64,000 nt of DNA, from positions 62,001 through 126,000 of the forward strand of contig SAQG01000003.1 of the NCBI GenBank assembly GCA_004020315.1, written 5' to 3'. This DNA comes from Mesorhizobium sp. (GTDB lineage Bacteria; Pseudomonadota; Alphaproteobacteria; Rhizobiales; Rhizobiaceae). The notes beneath the pieces are model-generated. The model searched no databases. It was not told the origin of the DNA and saw only the letters and a list, made by a program, of their open reading frames with translations. Position numbers and translations under genes: made by a program. Positions 8,918 to 17,038 of the stretch are shown here, in pieces (positions within the stretch are counted from its first letter, which is position 1; the number at the start of each line of letters is the position of its first letter).

Positions 8918-9171
8918 GCGCGGAACCTTACCGCGCAGAATTCAAAAAATGATAAAGCTACTGTTCTCGGGTCGGTGCCGTCTTTCGGCATCCGCCCGTT
9001 CTATACGGTCTTGCCCGTCAAAGTCATCTACGAGACGGCGCCCGAGTAAGTTGCGGCGCCGCGCAACAGCGGCAGCAGCTTAACTCCTTGATGGAACTTG
9101 CCGTTGGGACTGGAGCAAGATGAAATTCTCCGACGCCGAGTATGACCGCGGGCTGGAAGAGCCGAGCGATG

Positions 9172-9915
9172 TCAGGCGAGCTTCCTGAGAAGGAAAACAT
9201 CGTTGCTCGCCATATCGTTCAGTGAGCACCTCAATACCAACTGAAGTTCCAGCTCTTGAACATTGCGGACGCTGACAGAAAGTCCATCCATAGACAGCCG
9301 CTCCAGAATATCCTTTCCGTAACGGCGAAGGTGGTCTTCCTGATAATAGACCCGCACGCGTTCGGAAGCTGGGAGGTCGCCTTCGAGGGTTTTAGATCCC
9401 CAAAGAGGTACCTGAATCACGGCGATGCCATTTGGGGCGAGGATACGTCGGATTTCGCTCAGAGCCCTTCGATCATCAGGGACGTGTTCAAGAACGTGCG
9501 AGCACCAGATGAGATCGTAGGTGTTATCCTCGAACGGCATGTCCTGAATGTCGACCTTATGCATAGCCCGTGGATCCAGAAGATCGGCAGTGTGGTACTC
9601 AGTGCAACTTCCCTGGAGCCATTTCTGGATCTCTAGTTCGGGAGCGAAGTGCAGAATTTTATCTATCTTGGCTGGAAGGGAATCCTTCAGAAGGATGTAA
9701 GCCAGCCTGTGACGCTCCGCGGACCAGCATGATGGGCATCGAGCGTCAAACCGGAAGAACGGGCCAGGTTTACCGGCAGAAAATTGGAAACCCGTCCACC
9801 CACACAAGGGGCAATGCCTGTGTTCACGAACCTTGCCCAATCCTCTCAGCGTCGCAGCATGTGCCCGATTAAGGGCCACGATTTGAATCCGTCTCAACGT
9901 CGATTGAAGACTCAT
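9172..9915 (-). CDS. Class I SAM-dependent methyltransferase with N-terminal Cys motifs
   Basis: A 247-aa protein. The start is the ATG at 9915, which has AGGAGG eight bases upstream; an in-frame start 54 bp further upstream lacks one. Residues 33-65 hold two CxxC pairs (CPLCGW and CPSC), probably binding zinc. The methyltransferase core follows with IDKILHFAPELEIQKWL, DIQDMPFEDNTYDLIWCSHVLEHVPD and EIRRILAPNGIAVIQVPLW, a Methyltransf_11 pattern. Such proteins often sit in glycan or surface-polysaccharide clusters, but none is nearby. Base composition is lower in GC than its neighbours, which suggests recent acquisition. Confidence 0.85.
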   Translation of the reverse strand: MSLQSTLRRIQIVALNRAHAATLRGLGKVREHRHCPLCGWTGFQFSAGKPGPFFRFDARCPSCWSAERHRLAYILLKDSLPAKIDKILHFAPELEIQKWLQGSCTEYHTADLLDPRAMHKVDIQDMPFEDNTYDLIWCSHVLEHVPDDRRALSEIRRILAPNGIAVIQVPLWGSKTLEGDLPASERVRVYYQEDHLRRYGKDILERLSMDGLSVSVRNVQELELQLVLRCSLNDMASNDVFLLRKLA

Positions 9916-10242
9916 GAGGACCTCCTGCAAGCCCCGCCGCTCGCACTTTGACACTGGAGTCGGCGACAATAAAGGAATTGCTTGCAGCGTTTTGCTGAGA
10001 TTTCACGCCAATCCCGCTAACCATCAAGCTTTCGCACATCAGGAAAGTCAGACTTGCACGCCGCACTAAATTAACCTCTTTTCAGCCGCGCGGCACGAAC
10101 ACCCCTGTGCCGCGCGGCGCTTGCTTCAACACCACCCCGACTCGCGACAAGCACATCGAATTCGGCTATCATGCCATCTCTTGAAGTGGCAGCTACGGGC
10201 GGCCATCCAGACGGTGGCCGCCCCGGATACGGGAGAATGGTT
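9916..10242. other. Divergent intergenic region with two strong hairpins
   Basis: This 327-bp stretch separates the methyltransferase (minus) from the DUF2189 gene (plus). It holds GCCGCGCGGCAC (10085-10096) paired with GTGCCGCGCGGC (10107-10118) across a 10-nt loop. A second hairpin, GGGCGGCCA (10197-10205) with TGGCCGCCC (10215-10223), ends 8 nt before the Shine-Dalgarno of the plus-strand gene. Neither has a T-run. The DNA left of 10085 is AT-richer. Confidence 0.75.
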
Positions 10243-11070
10243 ATGGCCAGCTTTCATGTCATGTCGGACGCGCGTGGAATGCACGTGCAGCCCAGGGTGC
10301 GCCGCATCACCACGGCGGACCTGATGGATGTGCTGCGGCTCGGCGTCGAGGATTTCTGGGCAAAGCCATCGCATTACGTGTTCATGTGCCTGATCTATCC
10401 GGTGGTCGGATTGATCCTGGCGCAGTGGACGACATCCGGCTCCTACGCCATCCAGCTCCTTTACCCGCTGATGTCCGGCTTCGCTCTGCTTGGACCCTTC
10501 GCCGCGATCGGTCTCTACGAGATCAGCCGCCGCCGCGAGCTCGGCATGGACACGTCCTGGTGGCACGCGCTCGACGTGCGCCACTCGCCGGCGCTGCCGG
10601 CGATCGCGGTCATCGGCATTATGCTGGTGGCACTGTTCCTGCTCTGGCTGTTCACCGCGCAATCGATCTACACCAGCCTGTTCGGCGCTCAGCCGCCGGC
10701 TTCGATCGGCGGCTTTGTGCGCGAGGTGCTGACGACGCCCAAAGGCTGGACGCTGATCCTGCTGGGCAATGCGGCTGGGTTCGTCTTCGCCGCAATCGTG
10801 CTGGCGACGACCGTCGTCGCTTTCCCGCTGCTGCTCGACCGCGATGTCGGCGCGGTCTCGGCAATCGAGACCTCGGCACGGGCGGTGATGACAAACCCGC
10901 TGCAGATGGCGCTGTGGGGCCTGATTGTCGCCGTGCTGCTGGTCATCGGCTCGATCCCGCTGTTTGCCGGGCTCGCCGTCGTCATGCCCGTGCTTGGCCA
11001 TGCGACGTGGCATCTCTATCGCCGGGTGGTCGAACCGGAGCGGGCGCAACCGGACCGGCGGCCGATGTAG
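10243..11070 (+). CDS. DUF2189 family integral membrane protein
   Basis: A 275-aa polytopic protein with about six transmembrane segments and the DUF2189 pattern: RRITTADLMDVLRLGVEDFWAKPSHYVF near the start, LLYPLMSGFALLGPFAAIGLYEISRRRE, and ATTVVAFPLLLDRDVGAVSAIETS near the end. GGGAGA (10231-10236) lies 6 bases before the ATG at 10243, which decides the start over the ATG at 10237. The family is common in alphaproteobacteria and its function is unknown. A hairpin in the leader (10197-10223) could affect expression. Confidence 0.88.
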   Translation: MASFHVMSDARGMHVQPRVRRITTADLMDVLRLGVEDFWAKPSHYVFMCLIYPVVGLILAQWTTSGSYAIQLLYPLMSGFALLGPFAAIGLYEISRRRELGMDTSWWHALDVRHSPALPAIAVIGIMLVALFLLWLFTAQSIYTSLFGAQPPASIGGFVREVLTTPKGWTLILLGNAAGFVFAAIVLATTVVAFPLLLDRDVGAVSAIETSARAVMTNPLQMALWGLIVAVLLVIGSIPLFAGLAVVMPVLGHATWHLYRRVVEPERAQPDRRPM

Positions 11071-11125
11071 GCTAGATCTGCGGACTTGCAAATCGAGTCG
11101 TACTGCCGCTCTATCTTTTTTGTTT

Positions 11126-11172
11126 GAGCATCGGATTTCCCAAACCGGTACCCACTGTTGGGTCCGATGCTC
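11126..11172. repeat. Rhizobial palindromic intergenic repeat (GAGCATCGGA type)
   Basis: GAGCATCGGA (11126-11135) pairs exactly with TCCGATGCTC (11163-11172). Between them is the AAACCGGTACCCACT core. This matches the dispersed palindrome seen in many Mesorhizobium/Rhizobium intergenic regions. It lies between two converging genes, where the hairpin could stop transcription from both sides or stabilise 3' ends. Confidence 0.8.
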
Positions 11173-11182
11173 TAGCGCAGCG

Positions 11183-11815
11183 TTAACGCTGCGCGTCGGT
11201 CGCCATCTTCAGGGCCAGTGCGGTCAGCACCGTGCCCATCATCCAGCGCTGGATCACCAGCCATAGCGGCCGGCCGGCGAGGAAGACGGCGATCGAGCCG
11301 GCCGTAATCGCGATGATAGCGTTGACGGTAAGGCTGATCGCGATCTGCGTGGTGCCGAGCACCAGAAGCTGCGACAGCACATGGCCCTTGCCGGGATTGA
11401 TGAACTGCGGCAGCAGCGACAGATAAAGCACCGCCACCTTCGGGTTGAGCAGGTTGGTCATCAGCCCCATGGCGAACAATTTGCGCGGCCTGTCCTTCGG
11501 CAGTTCCCGGACCTGGAATGGCGAGCGTCCGCCTGGTCTCACTGCTTGCCAGGCAAGCCACAAAAGGTAAAGCGCGCCGGCAAAGCGCAGCGCATCATAG
11601 GCGTAAGGCACGGCAAGCAGCAGCGCGGTGATGCCGAATGCCGCCGACAACACGTAGAAGACAAAGCCGAGCGCCACGCCGCCGAGCGAGATCAGGCCGG
11701 CTTTCGGTCCCTGTGACAGCGACCGCGAGATCAAATAGATCATGTTCGGGCCAGGCGTCAGCACCATGCCGAGGCAGACCAGCGCGAAGGCGAGATGGTT
11801 GGCGGCGTCGGGCAC
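11183..11815 (-). CDS. LysE/RhtB family amino acid exporter
   Basis: A 210-aa inner-membrane protein with about six helices. Diagnostic motifs are LVCLGMVLTPGPNMIYLISRSLSQG (residues 11-35), GLISLGGVALGFVFYVLSAAFG and MGLMTNLLNPKVAVLYLSLLPQFI, the LysE NPK signature. The start chosen is GTG at 11815 (VPDAANHLAF), preceded by GGAG at 8 bases; a longer in-frame extension to 11935 has no family similarity. It exports an amino acid or homoserine-lactone-like solute. Specificity is unknown. Confidence 0.92.
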   Translation of the reverse strand: MPDAANHLAFALVCLGMVLTPGPNMIYLISRSLSQGPKAGLISLGGVALGFVFYVLSAAFGITALLLAVPYAYDALRFAGALYLLWLAWQAVRPGGRSPFQVRELPKDRPRKLFAMGLMTNLLNPKVAVLYLSLLPQFINPGKGHVLSQLLVLGTTQIAISLTVNAIIAITAGSIAVFLAGRPLWLVIQRWMMGTVLTALALKMATDAQR

Positions 11816-11971
11816 GGGCGCATCTCCGGATGGCGGCAAGACCGTCCGCGCTCCGCGATGATCTCCATCGATGTGCACGGTCAGGCGAACGATGTGCCCT
11901 CGCTGGTCCGCACGCGCAAGAGCATGACAGCGCAAGCCATTGCGCCAGCCCGTCGCATCTCCGCTTACATT

Positions 11972-13933
11972 TCAGCCGACGATGCGCAGGTTCGACAATT
12001 CGTTGGCGATTTCCTTGAAATTGTCCGACAGCGTCGCACCGGTCGCGTTCCAGAACAGCTTGGCCGGCTTGGTCGGATCGGTGGGATCCTTGCGGAAGCG
12101 CGAGTCCGAGGAGCATGCCTTCAGCGCGTCAAGTGCTTTCTTGTCGCCGGCATCGCTGGTCGACAGGTCGAGCGCCACAGTCATGACGAGAATGTTCGAT
12201 TTCTTCGCGTTGGCGCAAAGGGTCTGCATCTGCTCGTCCAGCGCGGCGGTGTAATTGGCCCCGGTATAGGTCGTCTTGCCGACGTCGACGCTCGTGTTCA
12301 TGAACAGGCGCGTGACGCTCCCAGACCCTGGATATGTCAGGCCGGTGTAACCGTAAGCGGCATAGGTCGACCTGTTATTCGCATAACCGCTGTCGCTGAC
12401 GGCGCTGTAGGTGTTGGCGCCGTCGGTCAGCACGATAACCACTTTGTCGTTGCCCCTTTCGGTGTTCGGCCGGCCCTCGGTGAAAGGTTCGTTGCTCGAT
12501 ACCGTCCGCCAGCCCCAGGCCAGGCCTTCCGGCACGTTGGTGTTGCCGTTTGGCGCCATGGCGTCGATGGCGTTCTTGATCTCCTCCTTCTGGGCAAGCT
12601 GGCTCACGTCTTTGAGCGGCGTGATCGGGTTGGTCGTGCAGGACGAATTCGGGCCGTCGCCCCAGGCGGCCGAGTTCGAGCCGTAAGGCTTGACCAGGAA
12701 ATATTTGCGCATGTCCGACTGCCGTTCGGAAGCGGTCGGATTTGCGGTGTAGGGCCAGTCAGCCCACCAATTGTTGCCGTAACCATAGGACAGATAGGCC
12801 ACGTCGTTAGCGCCGTCACGGTTGAAATCGAGCCAGAGGGTGCCGGCCTCGTCCGGTGCAAACATCGGCACGAACAGCGTGGCAGGCGTGGCGGCGTTCG
12901 GCGTCGTATCGTCGTTATTATACGGGTGCGGCCTCGCCTCCACGCAACCCTGCCAGCTCGCATAGCGGCTGGTGGTGTAGATATATTCCGGGGTGGTCCA
13001 ATGGCCGCTGCTGCAGTTGCCTTTTTTGTTATAGGTGTCGCAGATATATTGTTTCGTGTTAGGCACTTCTTCGCGGCCAGACTCGACCGTGATGTCGGCG
13101 TAAAGGCTGAAGCGGGTCAGTGGTTGATCCTGGGTGTCGCCCCAGCCGGTGCCGCGCTTGTACCAGACGCCGTTGAGCTTCTCGGCGTATTTGTCCGGAT
13201 CGTTGGCGGCGGTCATCTTCGTCCAGTCGAAATCCTCGTGCTGGATCGGGGAGATGCCGTCATGGTCCATCCAGCTATCTTGGTCATGGGTGGGACCGAC
13301 ATTGACCGAAGCAGCGAACGGCACGAGGGAGAACTGCACCGGTTTGCTGACCTGCTTCATCTGCTGTGCCTGCAGCGCCAGCGTATCGACAAGCTGCTTG
13401 GCGGCAGTCTTCAGCAGATCTATTCGCTTTGCGCCGGTGCCGGAGCCCAGATTATTCATCGAGCCGGAATTGTCGAGCACAAGGGCTACTTCCAGCGTGT
13501 TCTTGAGGCGGATTTCCGAGCATGCCGTGAAGGTTGCATCGCTGGTGGTCCCGCCGCCCGTCAGCATAGCGGCGGCCGGCAGAAAATAGGGGTCATACGT
13601 CAGGGCGCTACAGAGCTTCAACGTGCCGCCACCCGCATTATTATTATTGGGCAGTGTGACGGTAAGCAACGTATTGGCCGGATCGACGGGGCCAAGATTG
13701 GTTTCGAAGAAAGACTTGGCATAGGCCTTGGCGGCGGCTTCGGTTGCGCCGGAGACGATCTGCTGAGCGGTGGCGAGACCCGCGGCGTCCAAAGCGTTCA
13801 ACGTAGCGTGCTTCTGGCGGAGCAGTTCCGAGTAATCGACGCTAAGCGCCAAGCCGCCCATGAGCGGCACCATCGTGATGACCGTCATCAGCGTATAGTT
13901 GCCACGCCGGTCCCTACCGAATTTTCGGATCAT
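11972..13933 (-). CDS. TadG-like pilus-assembly protein with von Willebrand factor A domain
   Basis: About 653 aa from the ATG at 13933; the frame continues to a GTG at 14026, and neither has a good ribosome site, so the start is uncertain. The N-terminus RKFGRDRRGNYTLMTVITMVPLMGGLALSVDY is the TadE/TadG prepilin-like segment. A VWA domain with the MIDAS motif DNSGSM begins near residue 153 and continues to VVIVLTDGANTY and the C-terminal FKEIANEL. A long insert with a 'DFNRDGANDVAYL' EF-hand-like segment interrupts it. It is probably extracellular or envelope-associated. No tad cluster is adjacent. Confidence 0.88.
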   Translation of the reverse strand: MIRKFGRDRRGNYTLMTVITMVPLMGGLALSVDYSELLRQKHATLNALDAAGLATAQQIVSGATEAAAKAYAKSFFETNLGPVDPANTLLTVTLPNNNNAGGGTLKLCSALTYDPYFLPAAAMLTGGGTTSDATFTACSEIRLKNTLEVALVLDNSGSMNNLGSGTGAKRIDLLKTAAKQLVDTLALQAQQMKQVSKPVQFSLVPFAASVNVGPTHDQDSWMDHDGISPIQHEDFDWTKMTAANDPDKYAEKLNGVWYKRGTGWGDTQDQPLTRFSLYADITVESGREEVPNTKQYICDTYNKKGNCSSGHWTTPEYIYTTSRYASWQGCVEARPHPYNNDDTTPNAATPATLFVPMFAPDEAGTLWLDFNRDGANDVAYLSYGYGNNWWADWPYTANPTASERQSDMRKYFLVKPYGSNSAAWGDGPNSSCTTNPITPLKDVSQLAQKEEIKNAIDAMAPNGNTNVPEGLAWGWRTVSSNEPFTEGRPNTERGNDKVVIVLTDGANTYSAVSDSGYANNRSTYAAYGYTGLTYPGSGSVTRLFMNTSVDVGKTTYTGANYTAALDEQMQTLCANAKKSNILVMTVALDLSTSDAGDKKALDALKACSSDSRFRKDPTDPTKPAKLFWNATGATLSDNFKEIANELSNLRIVG

Positions 13934-14280
13934 TGCCTTCAGCACCCGCCAGAACCCCTTTGTCGGCGAACGATGCCACCAATTCTTAAATTTCAGATTG
14001 CTAAAATATGTCCAAGATCGGCACACTTTTTCAAAGCTCGTTAACTACGCCGCCCCTGGAGGCAATGCCGCCCGCGATTGGCCCGTCGCGGAGCCTCCGG
14101 AATCGGCTAAAGCTCAGGAAAACGAGTACCCCTTGTGCTTTGCGATCATGCTTTCATTGCCGGGCGGCGATGCTGACACGGCGAAAGCTGGTGACAGGGT
14201 GAAGAGCTTCGGTTAATGCGGTCCCGTCGCTGCGGATCGTCGGCGGCGTCGCTAGCAACCATCATGACTTGGGAAACGAT
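13934..14280. other. Divergent intergenic region, tadG-like / HAD
   Basis: No supported gene. It must hold the promoters of both flanking genes, but I see no confident -35/-10 pair or operator. Up to 93 bp nearest the minus-strand gene may be coding if the GTG at 14026 is used. Confidence 0.4.
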
Positions 14281-15141
14281 ATGGCGGATTCGCCCGATAT
14301 CATCGGCTCGCTCGCGGATTTGTCGGGAGCCTATTCTGCCATTCTTTGCGACGTGTGGGGTGTGGTCCATAATGGCGAACGGCATTTTCCGGCAGCGGCT
14401 CTGGCGCTGGCCACCGCACGCGAGGCGAAGATACCTGTGGTGCTGATCACCAATTCGCCACGGCGCAGCGCCGATGTGGTGGCGCAGATGAACGCGATCG
14501 GCGTTCCCTCTGCGGCCTATGACCGCGTCGTCACCTCGGGCGACGTGACCCGCGACCTGATCGCTGAGGGGCCGCGAAAAATCTTCCATATCGGCGCCGA
14601 CCGCGATTTCACGCTCTACGACGGTCTTGACGTCGAACTCGTCGAGGAGTTCGAGGCCTCCGGCGTGGTCTGCACCGGGTTGTTCGACGACGAGGTCGAG
14701 AAGCCGGAGGACTACGCCGAGCTTCTGCGACGGCTACGCGCCAGGAACTTGCCCTTCATCTGCGCCAATCCCGATATCGTGGTCGAGCGCGGCGAGCGGA
14801 TGATCTGGTGCGCCGGCGCCTTGGCTCGCGACTATGCCCAACTCGGCGGGCGCACGCTGATCGCCGGAAAACCTTATGCGCCGGTCTATGACGTCGCGAT
14901 GAAGGAGATCGCCGACCTGCTCGGCCGCCCGGTCGAGCGCTCGGACGTGCTGGCCATTGGCGACGGCATGATGACCGACATCAAGGGGGCTGCCGACAAT
15001 GGCTTCGACGTGCTCTACGTGTCGGGCGGCATCCATGCCCGCGACTACGGCGATCCGCTACAACCGGACCCGGGCAGGCTAATTGCCTTTCTGGAAAGGC
15101 ACGGCTACCGGCCGGTCGCGGTCATACCGAGACTCCAGTAG
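14281..15141 (+). CDS. HAD superfamily class IIA hydrolase (phosphatase)
   Basis: A 286-aa protein starting at ATG 14281, with GGGA eight bases upstream; a TTG 12 bp earlier is less likely. Motif I is LCDVWGVVHNG, with the aspartates that form the phospho-enzyme intermediate. Then come VLITNSPRRS (motif II), CANPDIVVERG, and GKPYAPVYDVAMKEI plus LAIGDGMMTDIKGAADNG (motifs III and IV). The cap between motifs II and III makes it class IIA (NagD-like). The TIGR01459-type subgroup is typical of alphaproteobacteria. The physiological phosphate ester is unknown. ribF follows 26 bp downstream. Confidence 0.9.
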   Translation: MADSPDIIGSLADLSGAYSAILCDVWGVVHNGERHFPAAALALATAREAKIPVVLITNSPRRSADVVAQMNAIGVPSAAYDRVVTSGDVTRDLIAEGPRKIFHIGADRDFTLYDGLDVELVEEFEASGVVCTGLFDDEVEKPEDYAELLRRLRARNLPFICANPDIVVERGERMIWCAGALARDYAQLGGRTLIAGKPYAPVYDVAMKEIADLLGRPVERSDVLAIGDGMMTDIKGAADNGFDVLYVSGGIHARDYGDPLQPDPGRLIAFLERHGYRPVAVIPRLQ

Positions 15142-15150
15142 GGTCGCTCG

Positions 15151-15185
15151 ATGACGGAAGCCTCGAAATGACGGAAGCCTTCGAA
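15151..15185 (+). repeat. 17-bp tandem duplication at the ribF start
   Basis: ATGACGGAAGCCTCGAA (15151-15167) is followed directly by a near copy ATGACGGAAGCCTTCGAA (15168-15185), which contains the ribF start. The two ATGs are out of frame. The GGAAG of the first copy sits at Shine-Dalgarno distance from the second ATG, so the duplication may supply the ribosome site. Confidence 0.75.
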
Positions 15186-16151
15186 CGCGTTTCTGCAATC
15201 TCGCCGCTGCCGGCCCATTTGCGGGGCGGCGTGGTGGCGATCGGCAACTTCGACGGCGTGCACCGCGGCCATCAGGCGGTGCTCGAGCGCGCGTTTGCCG
15301 AGGCCTGCCAGCGCGGCGTACCGGCTCTGGTGCTGACCTTCGAGCCGCACCCGAGAAAGGTGTTCCGGCCCGATATACCGCTGTTCGTGCTGACGCCGCC
15401 GCCGATGAAGGCACGGCTGCTGTCGCATCTGGGCTTTGCCGCACTCGTCGAACAGCCGTTCACGCGCGACTTCGCCGCACTGTCGGCGGAAGCGTTCGTG
15501 ACCGACGTGCTGGACAGGAACCTCGGCATCATTCACGCCGTGACCGGCTTCGACTTCCACTTCGGCAAGGACAGGCAAGGCGGCCCAGCCTATCTGATGG
15601 CGGCCGGCGAACGCCACGGCTTCGGCGTCACCCTGGTGGATGCGTTTCGCGATGAAGGCGCCGAGGTGGTGTCGTCGAGCCGGATCCGGGCGCTGCTGTG
15701 CGAGGGCGCGGTGGCCGAGGCCGCCGGCCTGCTCGGCTACCGCTTCACGGTCGAGAGCGAGGTGATCGGTGGCCAGCAGCTTGGCCGGACGCTCGGCTTT
15801 CCAACCGCCAATATGAGGCTTTCGCCGGAAGCCACTCTGAAGGAAGGGATTTACGCCGTCCGCTTCCGCCGCGCCGACGGCACGCTTCTTGATGGTGTTG
15901 CCAGCTTCGGCCGCCGCCCGACCGTCGATGACAATGGCGCGCCGCTTCTGGAAACCTTCGTCTTCGACTTCTCCGGCGATCTCTACGGCGAGATATGCGC
16001 GGTGTCCTTCTTCGGCTTTCTGCGCGCCGAGGTGAAGTTCGACGGGCTCGACGCGCTGGTCGCGCAGATGAAACGCGACGAGGCCGAGGCGAGGGCGCTG
16101 CTTGCCGGCGTCGGCCCGCTTTCCGAGCTCGACGCGGCCATTGCTTTTTGA
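15168..16151 (+). CDS. ribF: Bifunctional riboflavin kinase / FAD synthetase
   Basis: A 327-aa enzyme that phosphorylates riboflavin to FMN and adenylates FMN to FAD. The N-terminal adenylyltransferase domain shows VVAIGNFDGVHRGHQAVL (nucleotide-binding GxFDGxHxGH), VLTFEPHPRKVF and VVSSSRIRALLCEGAVAEAAGLLG. The C-terminal kinase domain shows GRTLGFPTANM and GVASFGRRPTVDDNGAPLLETFVFDFSGDLYG. Length matches RibF. Its cofactor products are used by flavoproteins in this window. The Shine-Dalgarno appears to lie in a small tandem duplication. Confidence 0.97.
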   Translation: MTEAFERVSAISPLPAHLRGGVVAIGNFDGVHRGHQAVLERAFAEACQRGVPALVLTFEPHPRKVFRPDIPLFVLTPPPMKARLLSHLGFAALVEQPFTRDFAALSAEAFVTDVLDRNLGIIHAVTGFDFHFGKDRQGGPAYLMAAGERHGFGVTLVDAFRDEGAEVVSSSRIRALLCEGAVAEAAGLLGYRFTVESEVIGGQQLGRTLGFPTANMRLSPEATLKEGIYAVRFRRADGTLLDGVASFGRRPTVDDNGAPLLETFVFDFSGDLYGEICAVSFFGFLRAEVKFDGLDALVAQMKRDEAEARALLAGVGPLSELDAAIAF

Positions 16152-16153
16152 AC

Positions 16154-16708
16154 TTATTTCTTCAGCGCCAGCCCGACCGCAATGAAGGCCCAGCCCTGGA
16201 AGATCAGGTCGACGGCGAGAAACAGCCCCAGCACCCATACGCTGTTGACTGGCCAGCCCATGGCGATGACCAGGCCTGCCAGCGCGCTGATGACGCCGGC
16301 CGCAACCAGCCAGCTCCAGCCCTTTTCCGGTCTGTGCTTGTACCCGACCCAGGCCCTGAGCACGCCTGAAGCGAGAAGGGCGACCGCCAGCAAGAAGGTC
16401 AGCACCGCCGAGGCCAGCAGCGGATTGTAGAAGGCGAAGAACCCGGCGACGGCATAGAGAAGACCGCTGAGCAGCCAAAAGAAGAACCGGTTCCATGTCT
16501 TCACACCGAAGGCATGCATGATCTCGATGATTCCGGCCATCAGCATCAGCCAGCCGACGACATAGACCGAGGCGACCGTGGCGATGAACAGATTGCCGAA
16601 GGCGATGCCGCCGAGGATCAGCAGCAGCACGCCGAGCCCAACGAACCATCCCCATTTCGCCCGCGTCTGACCAATCGCATCCTTTAAAGCATCGCCGTGC
16701 AGGGTCAT
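16154..16708 (-). CDS. HdeD/DUF308 family membrane protein
   Basis: A 184-aa inner-membrane protein with about six hydrophobic segments in pairs: WGWFVGLGVLLLILGGIAFGNLFIATVASVYVVGWLMLMAGIIEIMHAF, then FFWLLSGLLYAVAGFFAFYNPLLASAVLTFLLAVALLASGVLRAWVGY. This is the three-hairpin DUF308 architecture of HdeD, linked to acid resistance in enterobacteria; the role in rhizobia is untested. It converges with ribF (2-bp gap), and its promoter lies in the 16709-17038 gap. Confidence 0.9.
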   Translation of the reverse strand: MTLHGDALKDAIGQTRAKWGWFVGLGVLLLILGGIAFGNLFIATVASVYVVGWLMLMAGIIEIMHAFGVKTWNRFFFWLLSGLLYAVAGFFAFYNPLLASAVLTFLLAVALLASGVLRAWVGYKHRPEKGWSWLVAAGVISALAGLVIAMGWPVNSVWVLGLFLAVDLIFQGWAFIAVGLALKK

Positions 16709-17038
16709 CGCCCTTCTCCCTCAAATTACCTTGCCGGCTTGGAGGGTAACGCTGATAGGCTTGCCCGTAAAGCGAGCAGACTGCGAGCGTCACACCCCGA
16801 GCTATCCGCTTGCCAGACGTGGCTTTTGACCCGAAGCGGCCAAATATCAGATGGAATATTTCGACCATGTGCGGGGGCAGTGCTAAAGCATGACGAGCGG
16901 GTTACGGACGACCTGTCGTCTCTTGTGTTCGCCATGGCGCAAACGAAAAATTCCCAGCGCTGGCATTGGCGCTTTATTGGATGATGTGTGGCTGCTGCTG
17001 TCCGCCCGTTTTTATGCTTGATGAGGCTAGGGAAGCAA
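16709..17038. other. 330-bp divergent intergenic region, hdeD-like / esterase
   Basis: I see no gene, RNA or strong repeat here. The sequence is AT-richer towards 16940-17038, consistent with promoters for the two divergent genes, but no box could be assigned with confidence. Confidence 0.35.

Noticed and set aside
11795..14044. 749-codon plus-strand ORF opposite the TadG-like gene
   Set aside because: No recognised domain and the opposite strand encodes a clear VWA protein; long antisense frames are normal in DNA of this GC content.
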